Of a stretch of DNA of 64,000 nucleotides, positions 43,298-50,915 are shown piece by piece (the stretch's first letter is position 1; each line of letters starts with the position of its first letter). A program made the translations under genes and the position numbers. Source of the DNA: Cryobacterium sp. PH31-O1 (lineage in GTDB: Bacteria > Actinomycetota > Actinomycetes > Actinomycetales > Microbacteriaceae); NCBI RefSeq assembly GCF_030063455.1, contig NZ_JASITB010000002.1, positions 248,001-312,000 of the forward strand, given 5' to 3'. Below the pieces are notes generated by a model that had not been told where the DNA came from, made no database searches, and worked only from the letters and a program-made list of their open reading frames with translations.

Positions 43298-44029
43298 CTA
43301 GCCTCCCCACTCGGTGGGACCGTTGACGTACACACTCGCGTCGATGTGAACGGTGAGACCGACCTGATAGCTACCGGTGGCGGTGCGCGCCACGAGCCCG
43401 GGTTGCGCATCGGTGTACCCCGGCACACTTCGCACAGCAGTGAGCACCTGAGAGACCTCAGGAATGGTTGCGCTCGTCAGCGACAGCACCACCGTCGCCA
43501 CCCGCTCCGGCTGCAACGGCAACGGCGACTGGCTGTAGGCAGATAGCGGCGAGGAGGCATCGATGGTGAGCGTTTCGATCGTGACCGACTCTGGCAGGAT
43601 AACCCGCAGCGCGCGCAACCAGGCTGGCCAGTCAATTTCGGTCGACTCACCGAATTGCACGGCCGCTTGGGTGTCGTCGATCGAGCCGGTCACCCGGCGT
43701 AGTTCGCCGAATTTCGCCTGTTTCACCAACAGTTCCGTTGTCAACGACTGCGCGTTCGCGAGTACACGCTCGGCCTGCCCTGCCTGCCAGGCCGACGCGA
43801 AATGAGCGGCTCCCATCAACAGGGTCACCACGACACCGATGATCATTAGACGACCGCGCGCCCGACGACCCCGCCGGTTCGCCCGCACCTCGGGCGGAAG
43901 CAGCGACACCCTCGCTTCCCCACCGATAACAATCTTGACCGTCTTCGACGGTGCTGGACGGCGGGCAAAACTTTGAAGCGGCCGGCCAGCAGACGGCGAC
44001 TCCCCGCTCATCACCTCGTTCCCGGTCAT
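43298..44029 (-). CDS. pilN: PilN-like inner-membrane protein, cluster 3
   Basis: 243 residues. The N-terminal cytoplasmic tail contains VSLLPPEVRAN (near 40), the PilM-binding motif of PilN. One membrane helix (MIIGVVVTLLMGAAHFASAW, about 62-81), a coiled coil and a ferredoxin-like domain follow. The last part, VTIETLTIDASSPLSAYSQS, is closely similar to the PilN half of the cluster 2 fusion (VTIGSVSVDATTPFEEYAQS). It overlaps the pilM stop by four bases (ATGA). Together with PilO it forms the alignment ring that joins PilM to the pilus machine. Confidence 0.88.
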   Translation of the reverse strand: MTGNEVMSGESPSAGRPLQSFARRPAPSKTVKIVIGGEARVSLLPPEVRANRRGRRARGRLMIIGVVVTLLMGAAHFASAWQAGQAERVLANAQSLTTELLVKQAKFGELRRVTGSIDDTQAAVQFGESTEIDWPAWLRALRVILPESVTIETLTIDASSPLSAYSQSPLPLQPERVATVVLSLTSATIPEVSQVLTAVRSVPGYTDAQPGLVARTATGSYQVGLTVHIDASVYVNGPTEWGG

Positions 44030-45087
44030 GCGTTGTTCCCGAGGGCGAGCCCGCAGGCAATCAGATAATCCCCGCCGGCGCGCTCGAGCTCACCGGCGAT
44101 ACCGGCTGACCCGATCAATATCCCTGCCGGGGTGACGGTCGGCGCGGTGACGGGCAAGCGGGTGAGATCGGTCAGCTGGTGCGCCATCTCGCCGAGCCTG
44201 GATCCACCGCCGGTTAGCACGATGCGCGCCACGGCAAGATCGGGCCGGGTATTGCTGAAGTAGGTTACGGTATTGCGCAGGCTCAGCAACAGTTCGTGGG
44301 TAACGTCACGCGCAATCGAGGCGGCCATCGGGTTTGCAGCAGCCACAGAGCCATCGACCAACGATCGTTTCAGCGTCTCGGACGCCGTATCGCCAAGGCC
44401 CAGCTGCAGTTTCACAGCTTTGCTGACGTCGTCGCCGCCGGCCGGGATTAAGCGCACGAATTGTGGCACTCGCCCGGCCGAGATGAGAACGCTCGTGGTC
44501 GCGGCCCCCACGTCGATCTGCGCGACAACGTCATCAGCTTCGCTGCCGCGGCAAATCACCCGACTCAACGCGAATGGAATGAGGTCAACGTCTACCGCGG
44601 TCAGGCCGGCGAGTTTGATGGCCTGCACGTTGGCCAGCACCGCCTCCTTCACCGCTGCGATCAAAAGCCCCTGAATTCGGGGTCCGTCATCGGTGGTCGC
44701 ATCGGCGGCGAGATCGGCGATCGGATAAAAATCGAGCAGAGCATCACTGACCGGGAAGGAAAGTAGATCCTGAACCTGAAACGGTAACGACTCGCGGATG
44801 CGCCGCAGTGACATTCGAGGCACTGTCAGGTTGCGCACGATTACGCGATGGTTGCCCATACCGAGGATCACCTTCTTACTGGTGAATCCCCCCCTCGCCC
44901 ACAGCCGTTTCAGTACGGCGCCGACAGCCTGTGGGTCGACCACCTCGCCGCGGCTAGCCGCGCCGGCCGGAAGCGGCTCTTCACCCAGGTGAACGATGAC
45001 CGGTGAGGCGGTTGCGGCGCCGCGCACCTCGACCGCCCGCACCATGGTGCTGCCGATGTCAACCCCGACGATGCGAGTGCTAGCCAT
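44026..45087 (-). CDS. pilM: PilM actin-like assembly ATPase, cluster 3
   Basis: 353 residues from ATG 45087, which overlaps the pilX stop by eight bases; the longer open frame to 45378 is only shadow of pilX. Conserved parts: RIVGVDIGSTMVRAVEV (phosphate 1), LPFQVQDLLSFPV, IDVGAATTSVLIS (phosphate 2) and VLTGGGSRLGEMA (adenosine). It is as close to the PilM half of the cluster 2 fusion as paralogs can be, with stretches such as SLRRIRESLPFQVQDLLSFP nearly identical. Cytoplasmic; binds ATP and the PilN tail. Confidence 0.94.
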   Translation of the reverse strand: MASTRIVGVDIGSTMVRAVEVRGAATASPVIVHLGEEPLPAGAASRGEVVDPQAVGAVLKRLWARGGFTSKKVILGMGNHRVIVRNLTVPRMSLRRIRESLPFQVQDLLSFPVSDALLDFYPIADLAADATTDDGPRIQGLLIAAVKEAVLANVQAIKLAGLTAVDVDLIPFALSRVICRGSEADDVVAQIDVGAATTSVLISAGRVPQFVRLIPAGGDDVSKAVKLQLGLGDTASETLKRSLVDGSVAAANPMAASIARDVTHELLLSLRNTVTYFSNTRPDLAVARIVLTGGGSRLGEMAHQLTDLTRLPVTAPTVTPAGILIGSAGIAGELERAGGDYLIACGLALGNNA

Positions 45088-46693
45088 TGTCGGTGACATC
45101 CCGAATCGATACCCGGTCACCCAGCCGCGTGCCGACGCCAGTGGCTGGCGTTCCCGCCAGGCTGACACCGGGCACGGTTGCCGGTGCGAACCGAAAAATC
45201 GACGAGCCAGCCAGGCTCGACCTGCCCGAATACAGCTGGCCGTGCCAGATGGCCGACCCTTCAATCTTGACCTCGCACGGGCTGTAGATGAGTGCCGCGA
45301 TGGTGCTGCCCGAGATGAACGAGCCGGCAACTCTCGACCCCGCGGCCATCGGGCAGCTAGGCACCCCATCGGCGACATCGTCGGGGGTGATGAGCCACAA
45401 CTTCGCCGGGTTCACCGAGCTGAACTGGGCACTGCCCCCGAGATGAAAACTCTTCGCGATGATGGCCAGGTCGTTTTTTAGCGTGAGGATTTCCGCGCCG
45501 ACGGTCGCAATGCCGCCGGGACAGCCGCGGGCATCAATAACGGTCGGAGAAGACGCGTGACTGTTCACGATGGGCTGCAGGGTGAGAAAGTTGCACGCGC
45601 CCGGCGCGGTAACCGTCGCGAATCCGGTCCAATCACTCGGCACGTAGTCAACGTCGACCCACCCGGGCACGGTCGGGGTATCGCTCGGTGCCGGGCCCAC
45701 ACCGGGCCCGGCCGGAACGATGGTCTTCTGCCCGAACACCCGGTCGGTGTTGCCGACGACCGACTGCGCGGTGAGGTTGCCCTTAATCTGAGCCGTCTGT
45801 TGCAGTGATGTCTGACCAGACGACCAGGCGTTTTTACCGACAATCGTGCTGCCGCGGAGGTCGATGGTGGCCGCGGTCACCGACCCGAGCACCTGCGAGG
45901 AATCCACGAGCGACAGGTTCTGGGTGAGCCAGGCATCACCGCCGACAATGGAGCTGAAGCTCGATTCGAGCGTCGGCGCCGTCACGCTTCCGTGCAGAAT
46001 GGACGACTCCGAGAGCGTCACCTTCTGCTTGGCCCAGGCGCTGCCAAAGATCTGGCACGACTCCGCCAACCTGAGCACGCCCGCCGACACGACCACGTCA
46101 GCTTGCATCACCCCCGACCCCACACAGCTGGCGTTACCGTTCACTACCTGCACGACCGGCTTGGAGCCATTGAGGGCTTGGATTTGACTGGAGCCGAAGA
46201 ATCCGACGGTGGAATAGGAATAGATGGCGGCTGCGCTCGCCTCGGACGTGGCCGCCGCTGGCACCGCCCGGTAGATGGCAGCCACGGTGCGAGTGGCTCT
46301 GGACAGCCCGGCGCCGGCAGCCGTTTCGGCCCGGCCGGTGGAGATAATGCGCACCTCGTTGAACGATCCGGTGGGGCATCCGCTGATAAAGGCACCAGCG
46401 GCCGAGGTGGTGTAGCTGACCGCGACCGAAAATACCGGCGAGCCCACTGGCGGTGTTAGAGCAGGGCAGACCGCGTGGCCGATGCTCGCGACGGTATAGT
46501 CGATGCCGGCCTCAGCGGCTGCCTGCGCCTGCACGGTGGCGCGGATGGTCCCGCTGACCCGCAGCGATCCGAGGGTGACACCGATCACCGTTGTGGCGAC
46601 CACGGCCATGACCGCCATGATGCCGATGACGGCCAGCAAGGCGCTGCCACGCTCGCGGGCAGCGGATGCGGGGCGTTTCAGGGCGCGAAGCAT
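45080..46693 (-). CDS. pilX: PilX-like large minor pilin with beta-helix-like repeats, cluster 3
   Basis: 537 residues. The PilX_N start reads RGSALLAVIGIMAVMAVVATTVIG, then AQAAAEAGIDY. From about residue 175 to 340, short units recur with the pattern hydrophobic-x-S-x-(I/V)-x-G-(S/N), for example LSESSILHGSV, LVDSSQVLGSV and LRGSTIVGKNAW. This is the look of a right-handed beta helix like polymer-forming cytoskeletal or bactofilin folds. The C-terminal third has YSPCEVKIEG and WHGQLYSG, shared with PilX of cluster 2. The start overlaps pilW by 16 bases. Likely a surface-exposed tip or adhesive subunit. Confidence 0.82.
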   Translation of the reverse strand: MLRALKRPASAARERGSALLAVIGIMAVMAVVATTVIGVTLGSLRVSGTIRATVQAQAAAEAGIDYTVASIGHAVCPALTPPVGSPVFSVAVSYTTSAAGAFISGCPTGSFNEVRIISTGRAETAAGAGLSRATRTVAAIYRAVPAAATSEASAAAIYSYSTVGFFGSSQIQALNGSKPVVQVVNGNASCVGSGVMQADVVVSAGVLRLAESCQIFGSAWAKQKVTLSESSILHGSVTAPTLESSFSSIVGGDAWLTQNLSLVDSSQVLGSVTAATIDLRGSTIVGKNAWSSGQTSLQQTAQIKGNLTAQSVVGNTDRVFGQKTIVPAGPGVGPAPSDTPTVPGWVDVDYVPSDWTGFATVTAPGACNFLTLQPIVNSHASSPTVIDARGCPGGIATVGAEILTLKNDLAIIAKSFHLGGSAQFSSVNPAKLWLITPDDVADGVPSCPMAAGSRVAGSFISGSTIAALIYSPCEVKIEGSAIWHGQLYSGRSSLAGSSIFRFAPATVPGVSLAGTPATGVGTRLGDRVSIRDVTDNG

Positions 46694-47286
46694 GTGTTCG
46701 CCTCCGCTTCATTGCCACGGCTGGTCGAGGTTGTCGCGATTCGCACCGGCGCGCTGTCCGTACCGGAGTTCACGGCGAAGGTCAGGTGCAGGGTCGTTGA
46801 TGTCGGCAGAGCGAAAACCGGGCTCGCCTGGTCGGGCTGAATGCCGGTGCCCAGCAGCGCCCAGCCGCCGCTCCCCGCCGCCAGGTCTGCCGCACTAGGA
46901 GCAACGATTCGAGCGGATGTCGGTGCCGCGCGAGTCGCGTACATGGCCCCGCCGTTGACCGGTGTGTAGTACCAGCCCTCGCACACGGTTACGATCTCAG
47001 TCGACGTACCGAGGCTGGTCAGCACGAGCAGCTGACCAGTCGACGCCGAGGTGAGCTTGAGTTCGGTGGCCGCCCGAACCCCCGCGTGCACCGATTGGGC
47101 AATGATCTGGCCGACGCTCGAGGCCTGCGAGCGCTCGCTGACCCGGCGTTGCGCGGTGAGTGAATTGACGAGCATGCCGCCAACGAGGGCGAGCACGAGT
47201 ACGGAGAGTCCCGAATAAATGAGCAATTCAACCAGGGTGATGCCTCGCTCCCCGGAGCGGCGTCGGACCGGCGGAGAATGCGGCAT
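46678..47286 (-). CDS. pilW: PilW-like prepilin, cluster 3
   Basis: 202 residues from ATG 47286, three bases after the pilV stop. The leader MPHSPPVRRRSGER-G is followed by ITLVELLIYSGLSVLVLALVGG, a prepilin box with Glu+5. The following LIYS helix closely matches the cluster 2 protein (LILYSAFSVVVLSLV), whose start codon is missing. The body has a Cys near 103 and one four residues from the C terminus (C-F-A-P). Likely initiates or decorates the pilus with PilV and PilX. Confidence 0.86.
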   Translation of the reverse strand: MPHSPPVRRRSGERGITLVELLIYSGLSVLVLALVGGMLVNSLTAQRRVSERSQASSVGQIIAQSVHAGVRAATELKLTSASTGQLLVLTSLGTSTEIVTVCEGWYYTPVNGGAMYATRAAPTSARIVAPSAADLAAGSGGWALLGTGIQPDQASPVFALPTSTTLHLTFAVNSGTDSAPVRIATTSTSRGNEAEANTCFAP

Positions 47287-47288
47287 TC

Positions 47289-47705
47289 TCACCCCGTCAC
47301 CAGAATGAGCGTGGTGGCCTCGGCGACGACGCGACCGGCTCGCAGGTCGGTCACCGATACGTGCACGGAGACCGTAGTCGGCAGAGCCGCCGCGGCGGGG
47401 CACACGATCGGTTCGATCCGCGGCTTGAGCGGCTGGCCGTTCGGGTCGAAGACCGGCCGGCTCGTTGCGGCGAACGCGGAAAGCGTGGCGCATTCGGCGC
47501 CGATGGAGCGCATGTCTTCCATTTCTCGTACGACCAGTTGCGTCGCCGTGGCCAGGGTCGAATTGGCGATCGAAGCCTGCAACGCCTGCGTGAACAGGGG
47601 CAGCAGTCCGAGCGCCATAACGGTGAGCAGAAACATCGACACGATGATCTCGACCATTCCAAACCCGTGCTCGCTTGCCGCGGCCGGCGCGGAGTACGGA
47701 TTCAT
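47289..47705 (-). CDS. pilV: PilV-like minor pilin, cluster 3
   Basis: 138 residues from ATG 47705. This start gives a 14-residue leader ending EH-G before FGMVEIIVSMFLLTVMALGLLP, like cluster 2. An ATG 18 codons upstream (47759) would make an unusually long leader and place it before the hairpin. No strong ribosome site is seen at either. The body has two Cys (around 74 and 104). Gene order pilA-pilV-pilW-pilX matches the other clusters. Confidence 0.84.
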   Translation of the reverse strand: MNPYSAPAAASEHGFGMVEIIVSMFLLTVMALGLLPLFTQALQASIANSTLATATQLVVREMEDMRSIGAECATLSAFAATSRPVFDPNGQPLKPRIEPIVCPAAAALPTTVSVHVSVTDLRAGRVVAEATTLILVTG

Positions 47706-47723
47706 TCCGTTGGCTCGTTGTTC

Positions 47724-47738
47724 TCGCCGGCCCGGCGA
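47724..47738 (-). repeat. Short hairpin between major pilin and pilV, cluster 3
   Basis: TCGCCG / CGGCGA, a 6-bp stem with a 3-base loop, 30 bases after the pilA3 stop. It is weaker than its counterparts in clusters 1 and 2 but equivalent in place. Confidence 0.4.
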
Positions 47739-47767
47739 AGGAGCCCTGAGCCCTCGCATCCGCTGGG

Positions 47768-48214
47768 TTATTCGATCTTGGTGGCGGCTTCGGAATCGGT
47801 GGTCGTGTAGCCGTGGTTGGTGGCCGAAGCAACCGTGTCGGAGGTGCCCTTCTTCCAGAAGCCGGTGATGATGAAGCCGTCGGATCCCACCGCGGCGATG
47901 AGAATATCGACATCGGCGCTCTCGTTGTAGGCGCTGAGCCCGGTACCGTCGGTGCCGGCGGTCGTCAGCGCTTCGGCGACGGTGTCGCCACCCGACAGCT
48001 CAACGGCGAGGGCCGTTCGGGCCTGGGTGACCTGTGCGGCGACCGCGCTGTCTTTGGCGCCGTCTTGTTGACCAATGTAGAGCGGGATGGCGACGGCGGC
48101 GAGAATGCCGATAATCAGCACAACGACGAGAAGCTCAATGAGCGTGAACCCGTGCTCACGGTTCTGAAGCGACTGGCGCTTGCGCCACAATCTGTTTATG
48201 AATCGAGGCGACAT
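47768..48214 (-). CDS. pilA: Major type IV pilin, cluster 3
   Basis: 148 residues from ATG 48214 with AAGGGA seven bases upstream. The leader MSPRFINRLWRKRQSLQNREH-G precedes FTLIELLVVVLIIGILAAVA. IPLYIGQQDGAKDSAVAAQV follows, nearly the same as in the cluster 2 pilin. There are no Cys. The C-terminal head is acidic and Thr/Ser-rich (final DSEAATKIE). It has its own leader with a hairpin and a good promoter, so it can be made in excess over the ATPases. Confidence 0.94.
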   Translation of the reverse strand: MSPRFINRLWRKRQSLQNREHGFTLIELLVVVLIIGILAAVAIPLYIGQQDGAKDSAVAAQVTQARTALAVELSGGDTVAEALTTAGTDGTGLSAYNESADVDILIAAVGSDGFIITGFWKKGTSDTVASATNHGYTTTDSEAATKIE

Positions 48215-48239
48215 GTTTAATTCCCTTGTTCCACGTTGT

Positions 48240-48259
48240 GCACTGCGAAAGCGCAGTGC
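48240..48259 (-). promoter_or_regulatory. Hairpin in the 5' leader of pilA3
   Basis: GCACTGCG and CGCAGTGC form a perfect 8-bp stem with a 4-base loop. It ends about 26 bases before the pilA3 start codon, between the predicted transcription start and the ribosome site. Probably stabilises the pilin mRNA or modulates its translation. Confidence 0.55.
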
Positions 48260-48285
48260 TCCCTCGTTGAGCATAGGCTCTTTCT

Positions 48286-48302
48286 ACCCCCTTAAGGGGG
48301 GT
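48286..48302. promoter_or_regulatory. ACCCCC-N5-GGGGGT dyad at the pilA3 transcription start
   Basis: Same 17-bp dyad as at 39543-39559, here placed directly after the -10 box of the pilA3 promoter, where a bound repressor would block initiation. It also resembles a short hairpin with T-rich sequence on the plus-strand side, but no plus-strand gene ends here. Confidence 0.55.
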
Positions 48303-48304
48303 AT

Positions 48305-48332
48305 TTTATATTCGTGTGGATAACGATTCGAA
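48305..48332 (-). promoter_or_regulatory. Candidate promoter of pilA3
   Basis: On the minus strand TTCGAA (48332-48327) and TATAAA (48310-48305) are spaced by 16 bases in an unusually AT-rich stretch between pilC3 and pilA3. The -10 box is strong; the -35 is a partial match. Confidence 0.5.
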
Positions 48333-48335
48333 CAA

Positions 48336-49565
48336 CTATTTGACGACCTCGAAGATGCTGAACATGGGCAGGTACAGCGCCACGACCATCCCCCCAATGA
48401 CGACCCCAATGAAAGCGATCATGAGCGGTTCGATGAGGGCAGTGAGTTGCTCGGTCATGGCACGTACCTCCTGGTCATAGAAGTCAGCGACCTTGCCCAG
48501 CATCTGTTCGAGCGCTCCGGCATCTTCACCGACGGCGATCATCTGCGTGACCATCGCCGGGAACAACGGCTCCTCGGCGAGCGGTTCGGCTATGGAGCGC
48601 CCCTCCCGCACCGATTCGTGCACCTTCACGAGGGCCTGCTGCAACACCCAGTTGCCTGAGGTCTCCCCGACGATACCGAGCGAACTCAAAATCGGAACAC
48701 CGGATCCGATCATGGTGGCCAGGTTGCGGCTGAACCGGGCGATGGCGAGTTTAGCCAGCAGCGGGCCGAACACCGGCAGTTTGAGCTTGAGCGGGTCAAC
48801 GACCCGACGCACCCGGTCAGTGTTCTTGTGGCGCCGCCACCAGACGGCCGCGAAGATACCCCCGACGACAAGCACCGGGCCGAGCCAGATCAGCGTGCGC
48901 GACAGCACGACGAGAACCTGGGTGGCCAGCGGCAGCTCACCGCCAAGGTCTTTGAACATCTTCTCGAAGATCGGCACGATAAAGATCAGCATTCCTATTA
49001 CGGCAACGACGGCCATCAGCAGCACGATCACGGGATAGGCCAGCGCCGACTTGATCGTGTCGCGCAGTTTGCCCTCCGACTCAAAATTCTCGGCGATGCT
49101 CGTGAGGGCCTGCTCGAGAAAACCGCCGGTCTCCCCCGCCCGCACCAGATTCACCATGATCGGGGGAAAAATAGACACATGCTTCGCCATGGCGTCCGAC
49201 AGGGCGACGCCGGTCTCAACCTCGGTGCGAATACGCCCGAGACTCTGCGCGAGCACTTTATTCTCCGTCTGCTCAGCCAGAATGTTCAGGGTACGCAGCA
49301 GCGAGAGCCCGGCCGAGGTCATCGTGGCGAGCTGACGGCTCATGATGGCCAGGTCTTTAAGACCGACTCTCTTTTGGAGGCCGGGAATGTGGATCTCCCG
49401 GCGGAGGCCACCGGCATCCTCGACGGGCGAAATCGAAATAGGTGACAAACCCATCCCCTTCAGCCGCGCCAGAGCTGCCTCCTCCGAGGCGGCAAGCAGG
49501 CGCCCCTTCACCACCCGGTCGGCGGCGTTCCGACAGGCGTAGGCGAAGGCGACCTGGGCAGACAC
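48336..49565 (-). CDS. pilC: PilC platform protein, cluster 3
   Basis: 409 residues from a GTG that abuts the pilT stop. Two T2SSF domains and three hydrophobic segments (PVIVLLMAVVAVIGMLIFIVP near 185, a pair near 225-245, and LMIAFIGVVIGGMVVALYLP at the C terminus). It is closer in wording to PilC of cluster 2 than to that of cluster 1 (for example the shared LTLLRTLNILAEQT-like segment, SLLRTLNILAEQT here). It forms the inner-membrane base of the pilus. Confidence 0.95.
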   Translation of the reverse strand: MSAQVAFAYACRNAADRVVKGRLLAASEEAALARLKGMGLSPISISPVEDAGGLRREIHIPGLQKRVGLKDLAIMSRQLATMTSAGLSLLRTLNILAEQTENKVLAQSLGRIRTEVETGVALSDAMAKHVSIFPPIMVNLVRAGETGGFLEQALTSIAENFESEGKLRDTIKSALAYPVIVLLMAVVAVIGMLIFIVPIFEKMFKDLGGELPLATQVLVVLSRTLIWLGPVLVVGGIFAAVWWRRHKNTDRVRRVVDPLKLKLPVFGPLLAKLAIARFSRNLATMIGSGVPILSSLGIVGETSGNWVLQQALVKVHESVREGRSIAEPLAEEPLFPAMVTQMIAVGEDAGALEQMLGKVADFYDQEVRAMTEQLTALIEPLMIAFIGVVIGGMVVALYLPMFSIFEVVK

Positions 49566-50897
49566 TTAGGGTTCCCGCGGCGAGAATGAGTCGTCAAAGT
49601 CGATCTCGGAGCGAGCGCGCGGGTGTGCAAGCTCGGCCTCCGGCAGGCCCCGGCGCAGCAGTTGCTCCAGCGAGGCCGGGTCCTGAGCTTTGGCCTGGGC
49701 GGCTTCCCGGCTGATCACACCGCTGATCACGAGGTCGGCCAGGCTCTGATCCATCGTGTTCATGCCGAGCGCCCGCCCCGCCTGCATCGACGAGGGAATC
49801 TGGTAGGTTTTGCCCTCACGAATGAGGTTCGCGACGGCGGGGGTCGCCACGAGCACCTCGATGGCAACGGCACGCCCGCCCCCGATCTTCTTGACCAAGG
49901 CCTGGCTAACGACGCCCTGCAGGGTCGCGGCGAGCTGTGCGCGCACCTGTTCCTGCTGGTAGGGGGGAAACACGTCGATGATGCGGTCGATGGTCTGGGC
50001 GGCATTCTGCGTGTGCAGGGTGGCAAACACGAGGTGGCCAGTCTCGGCCGCAGTCAAGGCGACCGAGATGGTCTCGAGGTCGCGCAGTTCGCCGATCAGA
50101 ATCACGTCGGGATCCTGCCGCAGTACGTGCTTGAGAGCGGATGCGAAACTGTGCGTGTCGTGGCCCACCTCGCGTTGGTTGACGAGCGATTTCTGATGCT
50201 TGTGCAGAAATTCGATCGGATCTTCAACCGTGACGATGTGGTCGGCCCTGGTGCGATTGACCAGATCGATGAGGGCCGCGAGGGTCGTGGACTTTCCCGA
50301 TCCGGTCGGTCCGGTCACCAGCACGAGGCCGCGGGGCAGTTGGGCGAAGTGACCCACCGATTGCGGAACACCGAGCTCGGCGAGCTGCTTGATCTCGCGA
50401 GGTATCAACCTGAACGCGCCACCAACGGAGCTGCGCTGTACAAAGTAATTCACCCGAAACCGCGCCCCGCCGGCCGTGTATGCGAAGTCGAGTTCAAGTT
50501 CCCTCTCGAACTGCTCGAGCTGCACCGGGGTCAGCAGGCTGTGCAGGGCGGACGTGACCTTGTCGCGCATCCACTTGCTGGAATTGTCGAGCGGGCGTAA
50601 GTTGCCGTCCATCCGTATGCACGGTGGGGCACCCACGGTGACGTGCAGGTCTGAGGCGCCGAGGTCGAGCACCTCAAGCAGGGCGGCGATCAGGTCGGGA
50701 TCAGGGCCTTCGTCGAACGGGGAACGCTGGTGGCGTCGGGTCGGCTCGACGAACTCGTCGACAGTTTCGTCCTCGGCTCTTGCCGCCGTTCGACGCCCGG
50801 CCGGTGCGTTTGCGTCGAGGGCGGGGTCGTCGAGCGGCCATGCCGTGCCGGATGATCCCGGGGGCGTCACCGGAATCTCGTAAATGGGGTGGGTCAT
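49566..50897 (-). CDS. pilT: PilT retraction ATPase, cluster 3
   Basis: 443 residues from ATG 50897 with AAAGGA upstream. The N-terminal 65 residues are disordered, Pro/Ala/Glu-rich. The core from about 68 has LLEVLDLGASDLHVTVG, Walker A GPTGSGKST, TVEDPIEF, ILIGELRD, ATLHTQNAAQT and AVANLIREGK. The tail is short. It is closest to PilT of cluster 2 in the core. It starts 18 bases after pilB and abuts pilC. Confidence 0.95.
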   Translation of the reverse strand: MTHPIYEIPVTPPGSSGTAWPLDDPALDANAPAGRRTAARAEDETVDEFVEPTRRHQRSPFDEGPDPDLIAALLEVLDLGASDLHVTVGAPPCIRMDGNLRPLDNSSKWMRDKVTSALHSLLTPVQLEQFERELELDFAYTAGGARFRVNYFVQRSSVGGAFRLIPREIKQLAELGVPQSVGHFAQLPRGLVLVTGPTGSGKSTTLAALIDLVNRTRADHIVTVEDPIEFLHKHQKSLVNQREVGHDTHSFASALKHVLRQDPDVILIGELRDLETISVALTAAETGHLVFATLHTQNAAQTIDRIIDVFPPYQQEQVRAQLAATLQGVVSQALVKKIGGGRAVAIEVLVATPAVANLIREGKTYQIPSSMQAGRALGMNTMDQSLADLVISGVISREAAQAKAQDPASLEQLLRRGLPEAELAHPRARSEIDFDDSFSPREP

Positions 50898-50915
50898 GAT
50901 ACTGGTCCTTTCGAC

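Noticed and set aside
48286-48310. Terminator of a plus-strand gene (dyad plus T-rich run).
   Set aside because: No plus-strand gene ends here; the T-rich part is better read as the minus-strand -10 box of pilA3.
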